Shown: positions 1 through 11,201, counted from the stretch's first letter. The stretch: DNA of 64,000 nucleotides from Pseudoscleropodium purum (GCA_963969395.1 OZ017798.1:434001-498000), one strand, 5' to 3'. Numbers and translations: made by a program. Notes: generated by a model from the letters alone, not told the origin.

Positions 1-608
1 TATAAGGTACCCTCAACGACTTGTATGTTGTAAGATAAGTTCCTTGAATCCACTTATTACAATATTTTCTTGTGATAATAAAGCTTTGGAATTTAGCCAA
101 ATCAATGTGAAGGCTCCTTGCCATTGAACCATAAAAAATAGATGTAGAGAGACATATTAAAATATATTTCCATTCACCCACTAAACTAAGAAATTCATTT
201 AGGTGTCTAGTTAAATACAAAATTATTTGTTAGGACTTATATGCTCATTATGCATGTGCCACCAATTTAACCCCTCTATTGCCTTCGAATTGAAAGGAGT
301 AGACTAATCAATGACAAAAATTTACATGTGAAGAAGTTTGAATAGGATTTATTGTGAAAAGCAAGCCATTGCTATAAGGAATAAGCCTCTCCTAGCATAG
401 CTACTTGTTAATATGGTAAAGAATTTTCTTCATATGATGGAAGTTCATTTTAGGAATCATATGTGTACTGCAGCTCCAGTTTGTTGGTAAAAAAAAGTCC
501 AAGTCCCTTACAAGACTCAATGCAAAAACCATCATCGATACGATACCTTGCTAAACCTTTGGCATGTATCAAATTTAGAGTTTACAGTTTCATGTGTTGA
601 AGTGGTTA
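1..608 (-). repeat. diverged copy of the P450 3' flank
   Basis: This stretch lies downstream (minus strand) of the broken P450 exon 5. It aligns, with many substitutions and indels, with the 3' flank of the two intact P450 genes (10038-11201 and 18520-19683): a shared 'ggaatttag' block, a shared stretch around 'cactaaactaa', and the same order of motifs. The original duplication unit therefore included at least 0.6 kb beyond the stop codon. No gene is seen in it. Confidence 0.6.
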
Positions 609-1897
609 TCAAGTTGACAATGTAACGACAGTGTCTCTCGGGGTAGTCATCAAGAGCAAAGGCTCTTTCCTACACACACTGATGCCAAAGATTTCCTGCT
701 GATTGTCTTGCCGGAAGCGCTCCAGGATTGTGCCTTTCGGAGGAGACCAATGGTAGCTATGGAGGAGGTTGCCTAGCATCAAGTGCACCATGGTGTTGCC
801 CAACTGCGCACCTGGGCACATGCGTCGACCCACGCCGAACGGGATCAACTCATAGAAGTGAAATCCCGACAATGCGTTGACATCGGGACGGTCCATGAAT
901 CTCTGCAAATCGACATGCCGAATTAGCAACCAAACCCTGAAATCCTAAACCCTAAAAACTCTAAACCCTAAACAATAATAAGCACAGACGTGGTTTGCAA
1001 TTTATAAACGTGTTTTGGAGCCATCTTCAATAGTATGAAAAAAACTTAAATATTACGACGCGTTTCTTATTATTTCAAGCGTTCTAGAATTTTCATAGCT
1101 ACCTTAGTTTCGAATCTTTGAATCATTTTGAATTGTGAGAGAACTGTAGACACTGAGTTCATAGTCCCATAGTTGGTCAAGAACCATGTGTCCACCACAC
1201 ATATAGATTTTACTGAATTTACCGCTTGTTCGTTGGATCCCTGAGTGATATTTGAAAACCCCGAAACATCACTGGATTCGTCTTTTCATCTATATTCAGA
1301 CAGCTTTGATCTGACCCTCTCTTCTGAAATATCCTGCAGACTTGCCACACTACCATTGCCTGCAGCACACACGTCTCGCATTCGAAGTATTCGACCTTTA
1401 ACAGAAGTGTCTCTCAATCGCAAGAAGCCGATTAGCCCACTTACTTCCACAACATGTGCATTGATATCCAAAATTACAAACATTGAATGTGCTCATCAGC
1501 ATGAGAAATGAGATTCTGAATTGGAAGGATGGTACCCCGGGATTGAATGCGTCAGGATTGGTGTACAAATCCGGATCCGATGGATGGCGTGCAAGTTCAG
1601 TATGAGCCGGGCATGCGCGGGGATTTGATAACCCCAAGCTTCCACAACCTGCGTGCATGCTCTTGGAGGCGCCAGAGGAGTCGGAGGGTGCAAACGAAAA
1701 GTCTCTTTCACGATGGCGCAAAGAAACGGAAGGTTGGGAACATCGGATTCTTGCATGAGGCGGCCATTGCTGTTGGGTCCCACCACGGCGTCGAGCTCCT
1801 TCTGCGCCTGCTTCATCACATTGGGATTCGCAACCAGCTCCGCCATCGCCCACTCGACTGTTGTGGAGGTTGTCTCCGTTCCGCCCATGAGCAATTC
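609..1897 (-). pseudogene. broken cytochrome P450, exons 4 and 5 only
   Basis: This is the 3' half of a CYP71-clan P450 on the minus strand. Exon 4 (1897-1536) begins after an intact TTGCAG acceptor and holds the I-helix motif GGTET and the K-helix ETFR. It is 362 nt instead of the 363 nt of the intact copies, because one G is missing in the run after 'ccatc' (about 1595). This shifts the frame just before the stretch that reads DPDLYTNPDAFNP in the intact genes. Exon 5 (902-609) has the usual 294 nt, starts after a TTTGCAG acceptor and keeps the heme-binding loop PFGVGRRMCPG and the normal stop. Exons 1-3 are absent in this orientation: the homology ends at about 1910, where plus-strand exon 1 sequence starts. 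The frameshift and missing exons make it a pseudogene, although exon 5 alone looks undamaged. Confidence 0.9.
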
Positions 1898-1914
1898 CTG
1901 CAAGTCTCATAATT
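1898..1914. other. rearrangement junction between two P450 fragments
   Basis: Reading left to right, the reverse complement of the intron 3 / exon 4 boundary ('caagtctca') runs directly, within about four bases, into 'ttcttccccc', which is codon 15 onward of P450 exon 1 on the plus strand. No spacer remains. The exon 1 fragment therefore lacks its first 14 codons or so and its promoter, and the minus-strand fragment lacks everything upstream of exon 4. This is seen directly by comparison with 5140-5160 and 8745-8760. Confidence 0.85.
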
Positions 1915-4494
1915 CTTCCCCCTTGGGAATTCACAAGTCTTGAGCTTGCAACACTAGCCTTTGCGCTCCTCGCTTCCTCGGCGCTGATGCATGTCGTTGC
2001 GCAAGTGCAGGAGCGAAAACGCCATCATCTTCCCCCGGGACCCCGTCCATGGCCGATCGTGGGGAACCTCTTCGTGTTGGCATCCCGTCTGCCTCATCAT
2101 GCTCTGAGGAAGCTTGCGAAACAGTACGGAGGCGTCATGTACCTTCGCTTAGGTATGTGCAGTGAGCCTTCTGTGATTACTCTGTGTCGGTAGCTACACT
2201 GGGCATTGCTGTTGAAGTAAATGAGTGTGGATACTCATAGGTAATCACAAATGTAGTCAGGGAACTCTGTTTGTTTCTTTTTAATTTCAACCCTACGCGA
2301 TTCTGAACCCTTAGATCTTGGTGTCGAGTACGAGAAACAGCGTAGAATTTACAACTCACGTTGCGCAAATTATTCACAGGATCTCGTATGGGGTAGGGAA
2401 AACATGGGCGAATTTCACAGAGTTTCACGACTGAGCTCAATATTCTCCATAATCACTGACGTAATGCATGGCAAAGCGCGGTTAATCTTGGAGACAGAAA
2501 GATCGTCAATTGCCTCCTTGCGCGTTCAATTATGAGGTGCGGAGGGAGTTGTGAGACTCGATAATAGGGAACCACACAGGGGAATCTATATGAGAGATTG
2601 TCTGGAATTGATTCCACGTCTTGTTGTATAATATCAAGACGAATTGCGATGAGCACAGTTTTCGGTTCTCGGTTTAGGGTTTAGCAATTGGATTTGCAGT
2701 ACCGCGGAGCTCAGAGTCATGTAGTTTGTGTTTCTGACTGAGTCCCTGGATCCAGTCCCTGCGTGGTGATTTCAAGCGCAACAGCGGTCTAGGAAATGAC
2801 CCGGCCGTCCACCGACGCCAGCTTCTCCAACCGCCCGAAAGGCCTGTTCGCCGCTATCTTCTCCGACAACCACTAAACGCTCGTGAGCGCCCCGTACGGT
2901 TCATACTGGCGACAGCTACGCAAGTTCAGCAGCAGCCAGCTCTTTTCACCCCTGCGTCTCGCCCCCTACGAAGATGCTCGCGAACAGGAGCTTCGCAACG
3001 CGAGACGTTAAGTACCCCCATCGAGCTATTCCAGCAAGCTGGGCCCCAGCACTTTGCACATTCAGGCTGCCCCAACTCCAGCTGCCCCACGAAGTTTGAA
3101 CGTATTCTTCCCGCCCTCCCCTGTCCTCGCTTGCTTTGCTGCAAGTATTGCGATCCTCAGTTTTCACCTCGCCCAATATCGACGAGAGATTCGAAGAGAG
3201 TTCAGTGACAACTCCGATGGAAGAACGAAGCAAGCGAACAAACTTGACATTGCGGATGGAGGCGTTCGGGTGTTTCTAGGCTGCTATGAATTGCAAAGTG
3301 AATTTATCTTTGGCACAAGAGAAGAAAGCATATCGCAGCTGAACTTCCTTGTTCACACTTCATCCTAATGAGAAGAAATTGAAAACAGCTTAAACTGAAC
3401 AATGCCTTCAATAGTTGCAAGAGGGGCTCGATAAATGAAGAATTGTAACTGCACAATGCTCTAAATGGAAACATGCTCACTCAAGAATCTTGTAGTTGTG
3501 GTTGCCACCCCAAGTATAAGTTGGAAAAACAACATACTTAGCATTCAAGCCCGTGAACTGAATCAACCATTACAAACCGACAACAAGCATTTGCGTAAGA
3601 AACAATCATAGTCTACGTGAATAGCTCGAGGGGGCTTGCTTGAGGGATTTATTCCTGCTTTTGTGAATATAGGCGTAACCCCAGCCACTGCTAGTAGCAT
3701 CACAGAAGCTCAAACCATATGTGTATGCTTCAAGTTGCTTACTCTCTTTATTTTCATTCTGTCAGATTTTTGCGCAGGGTGATTTTCTGCACTGAAGGGG
3801 TGACTTATTTAATTAACTTGTGTAAACTAGTATCAACATCCTTAGAAGGCAGTGGTAGGAATTGAAACACATCATTATTTTTGGAAGTATTTCATAATAT
3901 CAAGATCTATTGAAAGCAGAGGTTCTTTTAGTACTTTGGGACCAAGATGTGCAATTTGCATTGCTCCTGCTGGGCTCTCTCAACTTGCTCAGATTCATGC
4001 CAATCTTCCTCATCATTTCTAGTTGGAACTACTTTAGCTGCGACATGCTTTCTTCTCTTGTGCCAAAGATAAATTCATTTTGCAAATCATAACAGTCTGG
4101 AAACACCCAAACGCCTCCATCCGCAATGTCAAGTTCGTTCGCTTGCTTTGTTCTTCCATCGGAGTTGTTACTGAACTCTCTCTTCGTAATCTCTTGGGCG
4201 AGGAGGAAACTGAGGATTGCAATACTTACAGCAAAGCAAGCGAGGAGGACAGGAGAGGGCGGGAAGAATACGTTCAAACTTCCTGGGGCAGCTGGAGTTG
4301 GGGCAGCCCGGATGTGCAAAGTGCTAGGGCCAGCCTGCAAGAATAACTCGATGGGGGTACTTAACGTCTCGCCTCACGCAACGCATGATGACGGTACTAG
4401 AGCAACATGCGGACAAGGGAGGAGCCGTTGATTTGAAATCCTGGCTTTTAGAGCTCAGCGCCAACGTCATGATGCGGATGCTAATTAACAAAAG
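1912..4494 (+). pseudogene. broken cytochrome P450, exons 1 (partial) and 2
   Basis: The exon 1 remnant (1912-2152) encodes the membrane anchor and the proline-rich hinge (LPPGPRPWPIVGN) and ends at a normal GTATGT donor. The initiator ATG and about 14 codons are gone. Intron 1 runs 2153-2748. Exon 2 (2749-2999 plus 4385-4494) shows several lesions: the acceptor AG before GATCC has become TG; the Lys codon after AV is a TAG stop; the Gln codon after DN(Y/H) is a TAA stop; and a 1.37-kb transposon splits the exon just before the MMTVLEQ codons. Homology continues into intron 2 to about 4680 and then gives way to sequence upstream of the intact gene at 5098. Exon 3 is missing. With two stops, a lost splice site and an insertion it cannot make a P450. 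Confidence 0.92.
3000..4372. mobile_element. long-terminal-inverted-repeat DNA transposon, non-autonomous
   Basis: The insertion interrupts P450 pseudogene exon 2. Its ends are inverted copies starting GCGAGACGTTAAGTACCCCC, and the arms extend about 340 bp each (3000-3340 and 4036-4372) around a middle of about 0.7 kb with no recognisable coding sequence. A shared CGCAACGC (2994-3001 and 4377-4384) is a candidate 8-bp target duplication, with the left end possibly a few bases short. A 9-bp imperfect duplication based on CTTCGCAAC is an alternative. Long arms with an 8-9 bp duplication suit a MULE- or foldback-type element, but no transposase is present to decide. Both arms read open for about 100 codons with similar peptides (see findings). 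Confidence 0.8.
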
Positions 4495-4679
4495 GTTCGC
4501 AAATTCTGGCCTTAGTTTATTTCCTCATGAATCACAGAAATACCGGCACTATCTTTTCCTTCGTTCCTGAAATTTCTGACAAAATTTCTTCTTCAGAATG
4601 CCTAAGGCTGGTCCCAAGTTTTACTAGGACTTATTAAAGCTGAATTGGAGTGAGGCATTCATTAAAGGTCTTTCAATCA

Positions 4680-5097
4680 GGAGAAAATAGCAAGAAATGG
4701 CCAAAATCCAATACAAGGGTGATCCATGGATTGAGCATGTTCTTTTCTAAAAAAGTCAGTAAGATCATAATGAGGGACTCCACAATGATGTACTGAAAAT
4801 GTACTCAAGTACCCTCCAAATAATAAATTGAATGAAAAAAACATTTTTTTCCGTCCTACACTGCCAAGGGAAATCATCCGTAGCACACTTAGTGTCTGCA
4901 GGGTCAGTACTGTGAGGAAACCCAGACGAATCTATTGTGTAGAACTGTGAAGAAAGTCGGAAGAATCATGTTGGGCCCAATGTGGTAACAAACTTGCAAA
5001 TCGCCTACGGTCTAGTGCTTGAAGAAAGCTAGAAGAATTGTATTCTGCCCAATTTGGTAACAAAATTACCAAATTGCAGAGCAAGAGTGTTGATTGA
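4680..5097 (+). promoter_or_regulatory. upstream region of the first intact P450 gene
   Basis: This 0.4-kb stretch lies between the end of pseudogene intron 2 homology and the ATG at 5098. It holds a direct repeat of about 60 bp at an offset of 73 bp (starting at 4947 and 5020; shared 'tgaagaaag', 'agaagaat', 'gcccaat', 'tggtaacaaa'). The proximal unit is also found, diverged, just upstream of the second gene (about 23770-23825 on the minus strand). An AT-rich stretch 'aataataaattg' at about 4818 could serve as a TATA-like element, but this is weak. An in-frame TGA directly before the ATG fixes the start. Confidence 0.45.
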
Positions 5098-8000
5098 ATG
5101 GCACCCAACACCTCTCAAGCTTCTGCTGTATGGAAAACCTTTCTTCCCCCTTGGGAATTCACAAGTCTTGAGCTTGCAACTCTAGCCTTTACGCTCCTCG
5201 CTTCCTCGGCGCTGCTGTATGTCGTTGCGCAAGCGCAGGAGCGAAAACGCCGTCGTCTTCCCCCGGGACCTCGGTCATGGCCGATCCTGGGGAACCTCCT
5301 CCTGGTGGCATCCCGTCTGCCTCATCGAGCTCTGAAGAAGCTTTCGAACCAGTACGGAGACGTTATGTACCTTCGCTTAGGTATGTGCAGTGAATCCTCT
5401 GTAATTACTCTGTGTTGCGAGCTACACAGGGCCCTTTAATTTGGACATTGTTGTTGAAGTGTAAGAGTGTGAATACTCACAGGTCATCACGTTTAAATGT
5501 AGTCAGGGAACTCTGTTTGTTTCTTTTGAATTTCAACCCTGTGCAATTCTGAATCCGAGTCTCGGAGCTGTCCATAACATTTTCCTTAACTTCTGTGAGT
5601 TCTGTGTGTTGCGAACTACGCTGTTGCGAAATTTGGAATCGGGTTTGGAATAAGGTCCTAGAAATTGAAGTGTAAGAGTGTGGATACTTACTCGTATTCA
5701 CGATTTCAGTCATGGAACTCTCTTGGTTTGTTTTTAATTTCAACCCTGGGCGATTCTGAACCCTTAGATCTTGGCGTAGAGTACGAGAATTGTCGTAGAA
5801 TTTCGAACTCGCGTTGCGCAAAATTTTCACGGGGTCTCGTATGGGCTTTCCTTTGTAAGGAAAATATGCACAATTTCCGAGAGTTTTACGATTAAGCTCC
5901 ATAATTTCCATAATCACTTACGTAATGGCAAAGCGCGTTCTTGGAAAAGGAAAGATCGTCAAATGTCACGTCGTGCGTTCAATTTTGAGGTACTGAGGGA
6001 ATTGTGAGACTCGATCGCAGGGAACCACACAGGGAAACCTACACACAGAAAGATTGTCTTGAATTGATTCCAAGGCTTGCTGTATAATATCAAGAGGAAT
6101 TGCTAAGAGTGCAGCTTTCGGTTCAGCAATTGGATTGACAATACCACGGAGCTGAGAGGCATGTGTTTTTGCCTGAGTGCCAGGATCCAGTCCCTGTGTG
6201 GTGCTTTCAAGCGCGGCAGCGGTCAAGGAACTCACCCGGCCGTCCACCGACGCCAGTTTCTCCAACCGCTCGAAATGCCTGTTATTTGCAATCTTCTCCG
6301 ACAACTACCAAACTCTCTTGCACGCTCCGCACGGTCCCTACTGGCGGCAGTTGCGCAAGTTCAGCAGCAGCGAACTCTTTTCACCTCTGCGTCACGCCTC
6401 CTACCAAGATGCTCGCGAACAGGAGCTTCGCAACATGATGACGGTGCTAGAGCAACAGGCGGACGAGGAAAGAGCCATCGATATGAAATCTTGGCTATTC
6501 AAACTCAGCGTCAACGTCATGACGCGGATGCTAATCAACAAAAGGTTCGCAAATTCTGGCCTCAGCTTAACCTACAAGTTGTTCATGAATTACTGACATA
6601 CCAGCACTATCATTTGCTTCCCTTCTGAAATTTTTGAAAAAATTGCTTCTTCAGAATGCCTAAGGCCGGCCCCAAGTTTTACTAGAACTTAAGGTTGAAC
6701 TGGAGTAAGGGATTCATGAAAGATCCTTCAACCAATCCATGGTCATAGAGCAGTGTCACTAAATTCAACAGGAAGTAGCGGTTGCAACACATCATCGATT
6801 ATTTTGGAATGGTTTTGGAATGATTCCGTAACTAGCTCAGCTAACTTTATAATGGTCTATTGCATACCAAAAATGGGGTAAGCTTGTTTGAAAAGTACTC
6901 TTGGGAACCGATCCAGTGCATGTCTATGCCTGAACTGTTGCAAAAGCTATTGCAATCTCACCCTTCCGCACTAGTGACTGGAGATGAGGTTTAGAAAGAG
7001 GGGTACGTTCAAGAAGCTAGAAGTCTCTATGTAAGTCACAGATTTCAACACTGATATCAAGCTGAGTAGAAGTAACACACAAGGACACAATCTAATTCTT
7101 CTGTCATGCTTGGTAGAACGAATTTGTAATGAGTTTAAGCATTCAATGTTTACAACGAAAGTGCGCCACGGAGTCGATGCTGCAGATACTTTGGAACTGG
7201 AGGCGTGTCGCAGGAGGAACGGGATGAGATGCAACAGTTGTTTGAGAAGGTTCTGAAGGAGAGCACGTGCGCGGTTATCGGCGACTTCATTCCCAGCTTG
7301 AGCTTCGTGGCGAAACTGCAAGGCACAGACAAACTATTGGAGAGTCTCCGTGACGACGCTCTGAGAATTGTTGGCAAGGTGATGGAGCTGGAGAAGCACC
7401 GAGAACGAGCCAAGGAGAGACTGGGCAACGATGATAGCTACGTGCCTGACTTTGTGGATCTGATCTCCACGGCCCCTCTGGTCGATGGAACTCAACCGTT
7501 GCCTGACCGAATTCAGACCTTATTGATTCTCGTAAGACCCCAAATCAAGCTATACCTTGAATGAGACTGTTCGCAGTCGTTGCCTGACGGATTTCAGACA
7601 TTGATAGTATTCTTAAGACCCCTAGTTTGACTGGTTGTTTGTTTGTTGTGGTGAGAGCTCAGGAATTGTGTGTCCCCCGGTCGTGTTCTTAAAACCGTCA
7701 GAAAACTCTCAGCAAGGAGGGGTGTGTGGGCTTTGGTTTTTCGGCATTGCGACTCATGACAAAAAATATATATTGAATTTTGAAGTTCTAATGATTTAAA
7801 TAGTTAGAAGATTGCTTTCATTTAGTTTATTATACTGTGGCAATGCCACAGGAGACACTACTTTATACCATCAATGGGGCTAGTTGTTTGTTTTGTTTGT
7901 TCTTGTTCATTACGGTGAGATCTTTTGGATTTAGCATGCGTCCCCAGTCACATTCTTGGTATCATTAGAATGCTCACTGAAGGAGGGATGCATAGGTTTT

Positions 8001-10037
8001 ATTTCATGGCATTTGGACCTATAAAGTGAGAATTATAGATTTTAGAGTTATTTTGAATTGAAAAAAGAAAAAATATATTTTTATTTTTATTTTGACTATG
8101 GCAACGACACAGGGCATACTACTTTCAATGAAACTTGCAGGTTCCCAAGTTTCCAAGCAGGTTTTTGTTTGATAACCAGGGGCAGGGTAGATATAGTTTG
8201 AAATTGATATGATTGTACTAAATATTGCCATTTTCACCGAGAATTTTTCAATTGAATGGAAATTCCCTTACAAGTAGGTGATTTCGTTTATCATCAGTAA
8301 ATTCATTTTCCCACTCGGTCACAGCTAGCCAGCTGAATTTTGGTCATTTCAGTCGCAATATTTCATATTTGCTCAACGCACAAATTAATTTGACGAGGTG
8401 TCCAAAACCTAAGTCAGGATGATTCGTGGCACATACTAAAATGGCAAGTTACAGTGCCAAGACTGATGTTCTTGAGCACAAATTCTAAAATCTACTAGAG
8501 GGTTAGTATAGATTTAAAGTTCTGACAGGTCAATTTGAGGTTTCGGTTGGGCAACCGCACGCTCCAATTTTCGTGCCCAAACACCTAAACTGCACTATAC
8601 GTATGAGATTTAGAAGTTCTGACAGGTCAATTTGAGGGTTTCCTGCATGCTCCAGTTTCTTTTGGCAACCCTAATTAAGCTTCACAGGCACTCAATTCAT
8701 TGTAAAATTTCATCACAAGTACCATTTTATAGACATTCCGCCACTGTGAGACTTGCAGGAGTTGCTCGGTGCCGGAACAGAGACGTCCGCCACAACAGTC
8801 GAGTGGGCAATGGCGGAGGTGGTTGCAAATCCCGAAGTGGTGAAGCGGGCGCAGCAGGAGCTCGACGCCGTGGTGGGACACGGCGGCAATGGCCGCCTCG
8901 TGCAAGAATCCGATGTGCCCAACCTTCCGTTTCTTTGCGCCATTGTGAAGGAGACTTTTCGGTTGCATCCTGCGTCTCCTCTGGCGGGTCCGAGGGCATG
9001 CACGCAGGCTGTGGAAGCTTGGGGTTACCGAATCCCCGCCAATTCCCGGCTCATACTGAACTTGCAGGCCATCCATCGGGATCCGGATCTGTATACCAAT
9101 CCTGACGCGTTCAATCCTGAGGTACAATAATAATTCACAATCTCATTTTTCATGCTGATGAGCGCATTCAATGTTTGTGATTTTGCAAATCAAGGCGCAT
9201 GTTGTGGAAGCAAGCGTGCTTAGCTAGTCTAGCTTCTTGCGATTGAGAGGCAGTCTCCAAATACTAAGAATGTGAGACAAGTGCGATGCCGGCAATGGCA
9301 GTTTGGCAAGAGTGCAGGATATTCCAGAAGAGAAGGTCAGATCAAACTGGTCTGAGTGGTCGATCTGAGTGTAACTTGGATGAAAAGATGAATTCAGTGC
9401 TGTTTTGCTTTCACTGTGGATTCAATGTGAACAAGCGGTGAATTCAGTATAATATGTGTATGGTGGATACATGGTCCTTGACCAACCATGGGACTATGAA
9501 GTCGCTGTCTACGGCTCTCTCAAAATTCAAAATGATTCAAAGATTCAAAACTGGGGTAGCTGTAAATATTCTAGAATGCTTGGAATAATAAGAAACACGA
9601 CTTAATATTAAATTTTGTCATATTCTTGAAAAAGACTCCAATGCTCGTTTATAAATTGCAAACTAGGTCTGTGCTCATCACGGAGTACTATTTAGGTTAA
9701 GGGTTTTAGGGTTTGGTTGCTAACCCGGCATGTCGATCCGCAGAGATTCATGGACCATCCCGAAGTGAACGCGTTGTCGGGATTTGACTTCTACGAGCTG
9801 ATTCCGTTCGGCGTGGGTCGACGCATGTGTCCGGGCGTGCAATTGGGTAACACCATGGTGCACTTGATGTTGGGCAACCTCCTCCACAACTACCACTGGT
9901 CTCCTCCGAAAGACACCAATTTGGAGCGCTTCCGGCAAGACAATCAGCAAGAAATCTTTGGCATCACCGTGAGCAGGAAAGAGCCTCTGTTCTTGGTGGC
10001 CACGCCCAGAGACGTTGTAGCTACATCATCGATTTAA
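5098..10037 (+). CDS. cytochrome P450, CYP71 clan (A-type), intact, 5 exons
   Basis: This is a microsomal monooxygenase that would accept electrons from P450 reductase; its substrate is not predictable. Exons are 5098-5380, 6184-6544, 7186-7531, 8759-9121 and 9744-10037 (phases 1, 2, 0, 0). They total 1647 nt, or 548 residues, slightly longer than a typical plant P450. Landmarks: hydrophobic anchor at about 24-45, hinge LPPGPRSWPILGN at about 54-66, C-helix WRQLR at 148-152, I-helix AGTET at 335-339, K-helix ETFR at 395-398, PERF-type motif at 450-453, and heme loop FGVGRRMCPG with Cys480 as thiolate ligand. An in-frame TGA abuts the ATG, fixing the start. The intron 2 donor is a weak GTTCGC, shared by all copies. 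Introns 1 and 3 each carry a tandem duplication missing from the second gene. The clan call is firm; the family is not assigned. Confidence 0.93.
5456..5800 (+). repeat. tandem duplication inside P450 intron 1
   Basis: Two diverged units begin 'gaagtgtaagagtgt' at 5456 and 5668 (offset 212 bp). They share the blocks 'ggaactct', 'tttcaaccct' and 'attctgaa'. The intron is 803 nt here against 482 nt in the second gene and 596 nt in the pseudogene, each of which appears to hold one unit. Confidence 0.65.
7628..8130 (+). repeat. tandem duplication inside P450 intron 3
   Basis: Two diverged units of about 250 bp (about 7628-7878 and 7879-8130) share the order 'ggttgtttgttt', 'ggtgaga', 'gtccc', 'agga(g)ggg', 'ggcat', 'ggcaa(t/c)g(c/a)cacagg' and 'actacttt'. 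The second gene has one unit only. Its intron lacks the 569 bp between two GTTCTTG copies (7899 and 8468), which suggests a deletion between short direct repeats in that copy. Confidence 0.65.
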
Positions 10038-11201
10038 TAACCACTTCGATGCACGAAAACCCTAAAACCTAAGTTGATACATGCAAGAGATTTAGCCAGT
10101 GCACCAAATCGAGGATTGTTCTTGCATTAAGTTCTGCGAGAGACCCAGACTTTCCTAGACCAACAAGCCGGAGCTTCAGTATGCATATGATTCATACAAT
10201 GAACTCTTACCATATATAGAAAAATCTTCACCATCTTTCACCATCTCAAGAAGCAGTTATGAGTTATGCTAGGAGAGGCTTTGTCTTTGTTGCGATGGCT
10301 TGCTTTTCAATATAAATCCTATTCAAACTTTGTCAAATGCTATTTTTTTTGTCAATGCAAAGTCTCCTCTCCTTTGGCCTAGAGGCAATAGTGGGTTAAA
10401 CTAATGGTATGTGTACAATCATTGTGAATATTCCAATGTATTCTATCGTTTGTAACTAGATTTTTAAATTAATTGTTGTAGTTTAGTAGGTGAAAGGATA
10501 TACATTCCAATTTGTTTTTCTACATTTGTTTTTTTTAAGGTTTGGTGGCAAGTAACCTCTCATGTCAACTTCTAGCTAAATTCCAACACTTTACTATTAC
10601 AAGGGAATATTGTGATAAGAACAATGTAACTATGAGACTTTATCCTAGGTGAACAACAATTACAATAATTTATTGATCAATTGGAACCCTATCTTAGCTC
10701 CAATCAAATCCTAACCCTATTGTATTATGTGAATGTGGTTGTAGATAGGATTTGGAAACTAGGATTCCAAAAATCCAAAGTCCACGCTATAGTCATTTGT
10801 TCAAAGGATAGAGCTGACAAGCAAATTTGAGAAGCTTATCTTATGGCATACAATTAGCTAAAGACCCTTCGTTTCCATATACAATAATGCTTTTATCTTT
10901 AAAGTTGTGGTTAAATTTTTAAATGAGGATCAACTAAAACTCACACATGTTACTTCTTCCACCAAAGCAAGTCACCTCTCTTTTAGTCCAAAGGCAATAA
11001 ATCCTTAGGTACAAGGATATGATTTATTTTGGATAATATCCTTGCATTCATCACCATACTTATTACAAAATGAGGGTTGGACAACTTAGTCATCCAAAAT
11101 GGTGTTCCTCCAAACAAAAGAGATTTATTTAAATAGTCTTGATCTTCATATAGTTGAAGATGAGACAATCACAAGCACACCACAATCCTAAAGAATGGCT
11201 A
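8468..11201 (+). repeat. left arm of the 2.7-kb inverted repeat
   Basis: This arm pairs with 18520-21253: position p maps to 29721 minus p throughout. It covers the end of intron 3, exon 4, intron 4, exon 5 and about 1.16 kb of 3' flank of the P450 gene. Exons 4-5 give identical proteins in both arms, and the flanking non-coding sequence I compared is also identical. The outer boundary coincides with the GTTCTTG motif in intron 3. The inner boundary is sharp at 'gaatggcta' (11201 / 18520). Within intron 3 the arm holds a further direct repeat of about 100-bp period ('gttctgacaggtcaatttga' at about 8518 and 8616). Confidence 0.93.
10038..11201. other. P450 3' flank, part of the inverted repeat
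   Basis: This is non-coding sequence after the stop codon of the first gene. A 61-codon open frame here (10983-11168, minus) occurs identically in the other arm at 18553-18738. It is probably chance, because identity of the whole arm explains its conservation. No gene is recognised. Confidence 0.6.

Noticed and set aside
8632..9105. 157-codon open frame overlapping P450 exon 4 in another frame, and its twin at 20616-21089
   Set aside because: It is a shadow of the GC-rich exon. The identical twin is explained by the inverted repeat, and its composition (Arg/Gly-rich) is typical of an off-frame read.
8675..9127. Open frames on the opposite strand of exon 4 (also 20594-21046)
   Set aside because: The opposite strand of a confirmed exon, with no conserved motif; conservation between arms follows from DNA identity.
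10983..11168. 61-codon frame present identically at 18553-18738
   Set aside because: Identical only because it lies in the inverted repeat; no start context or family resemblance.
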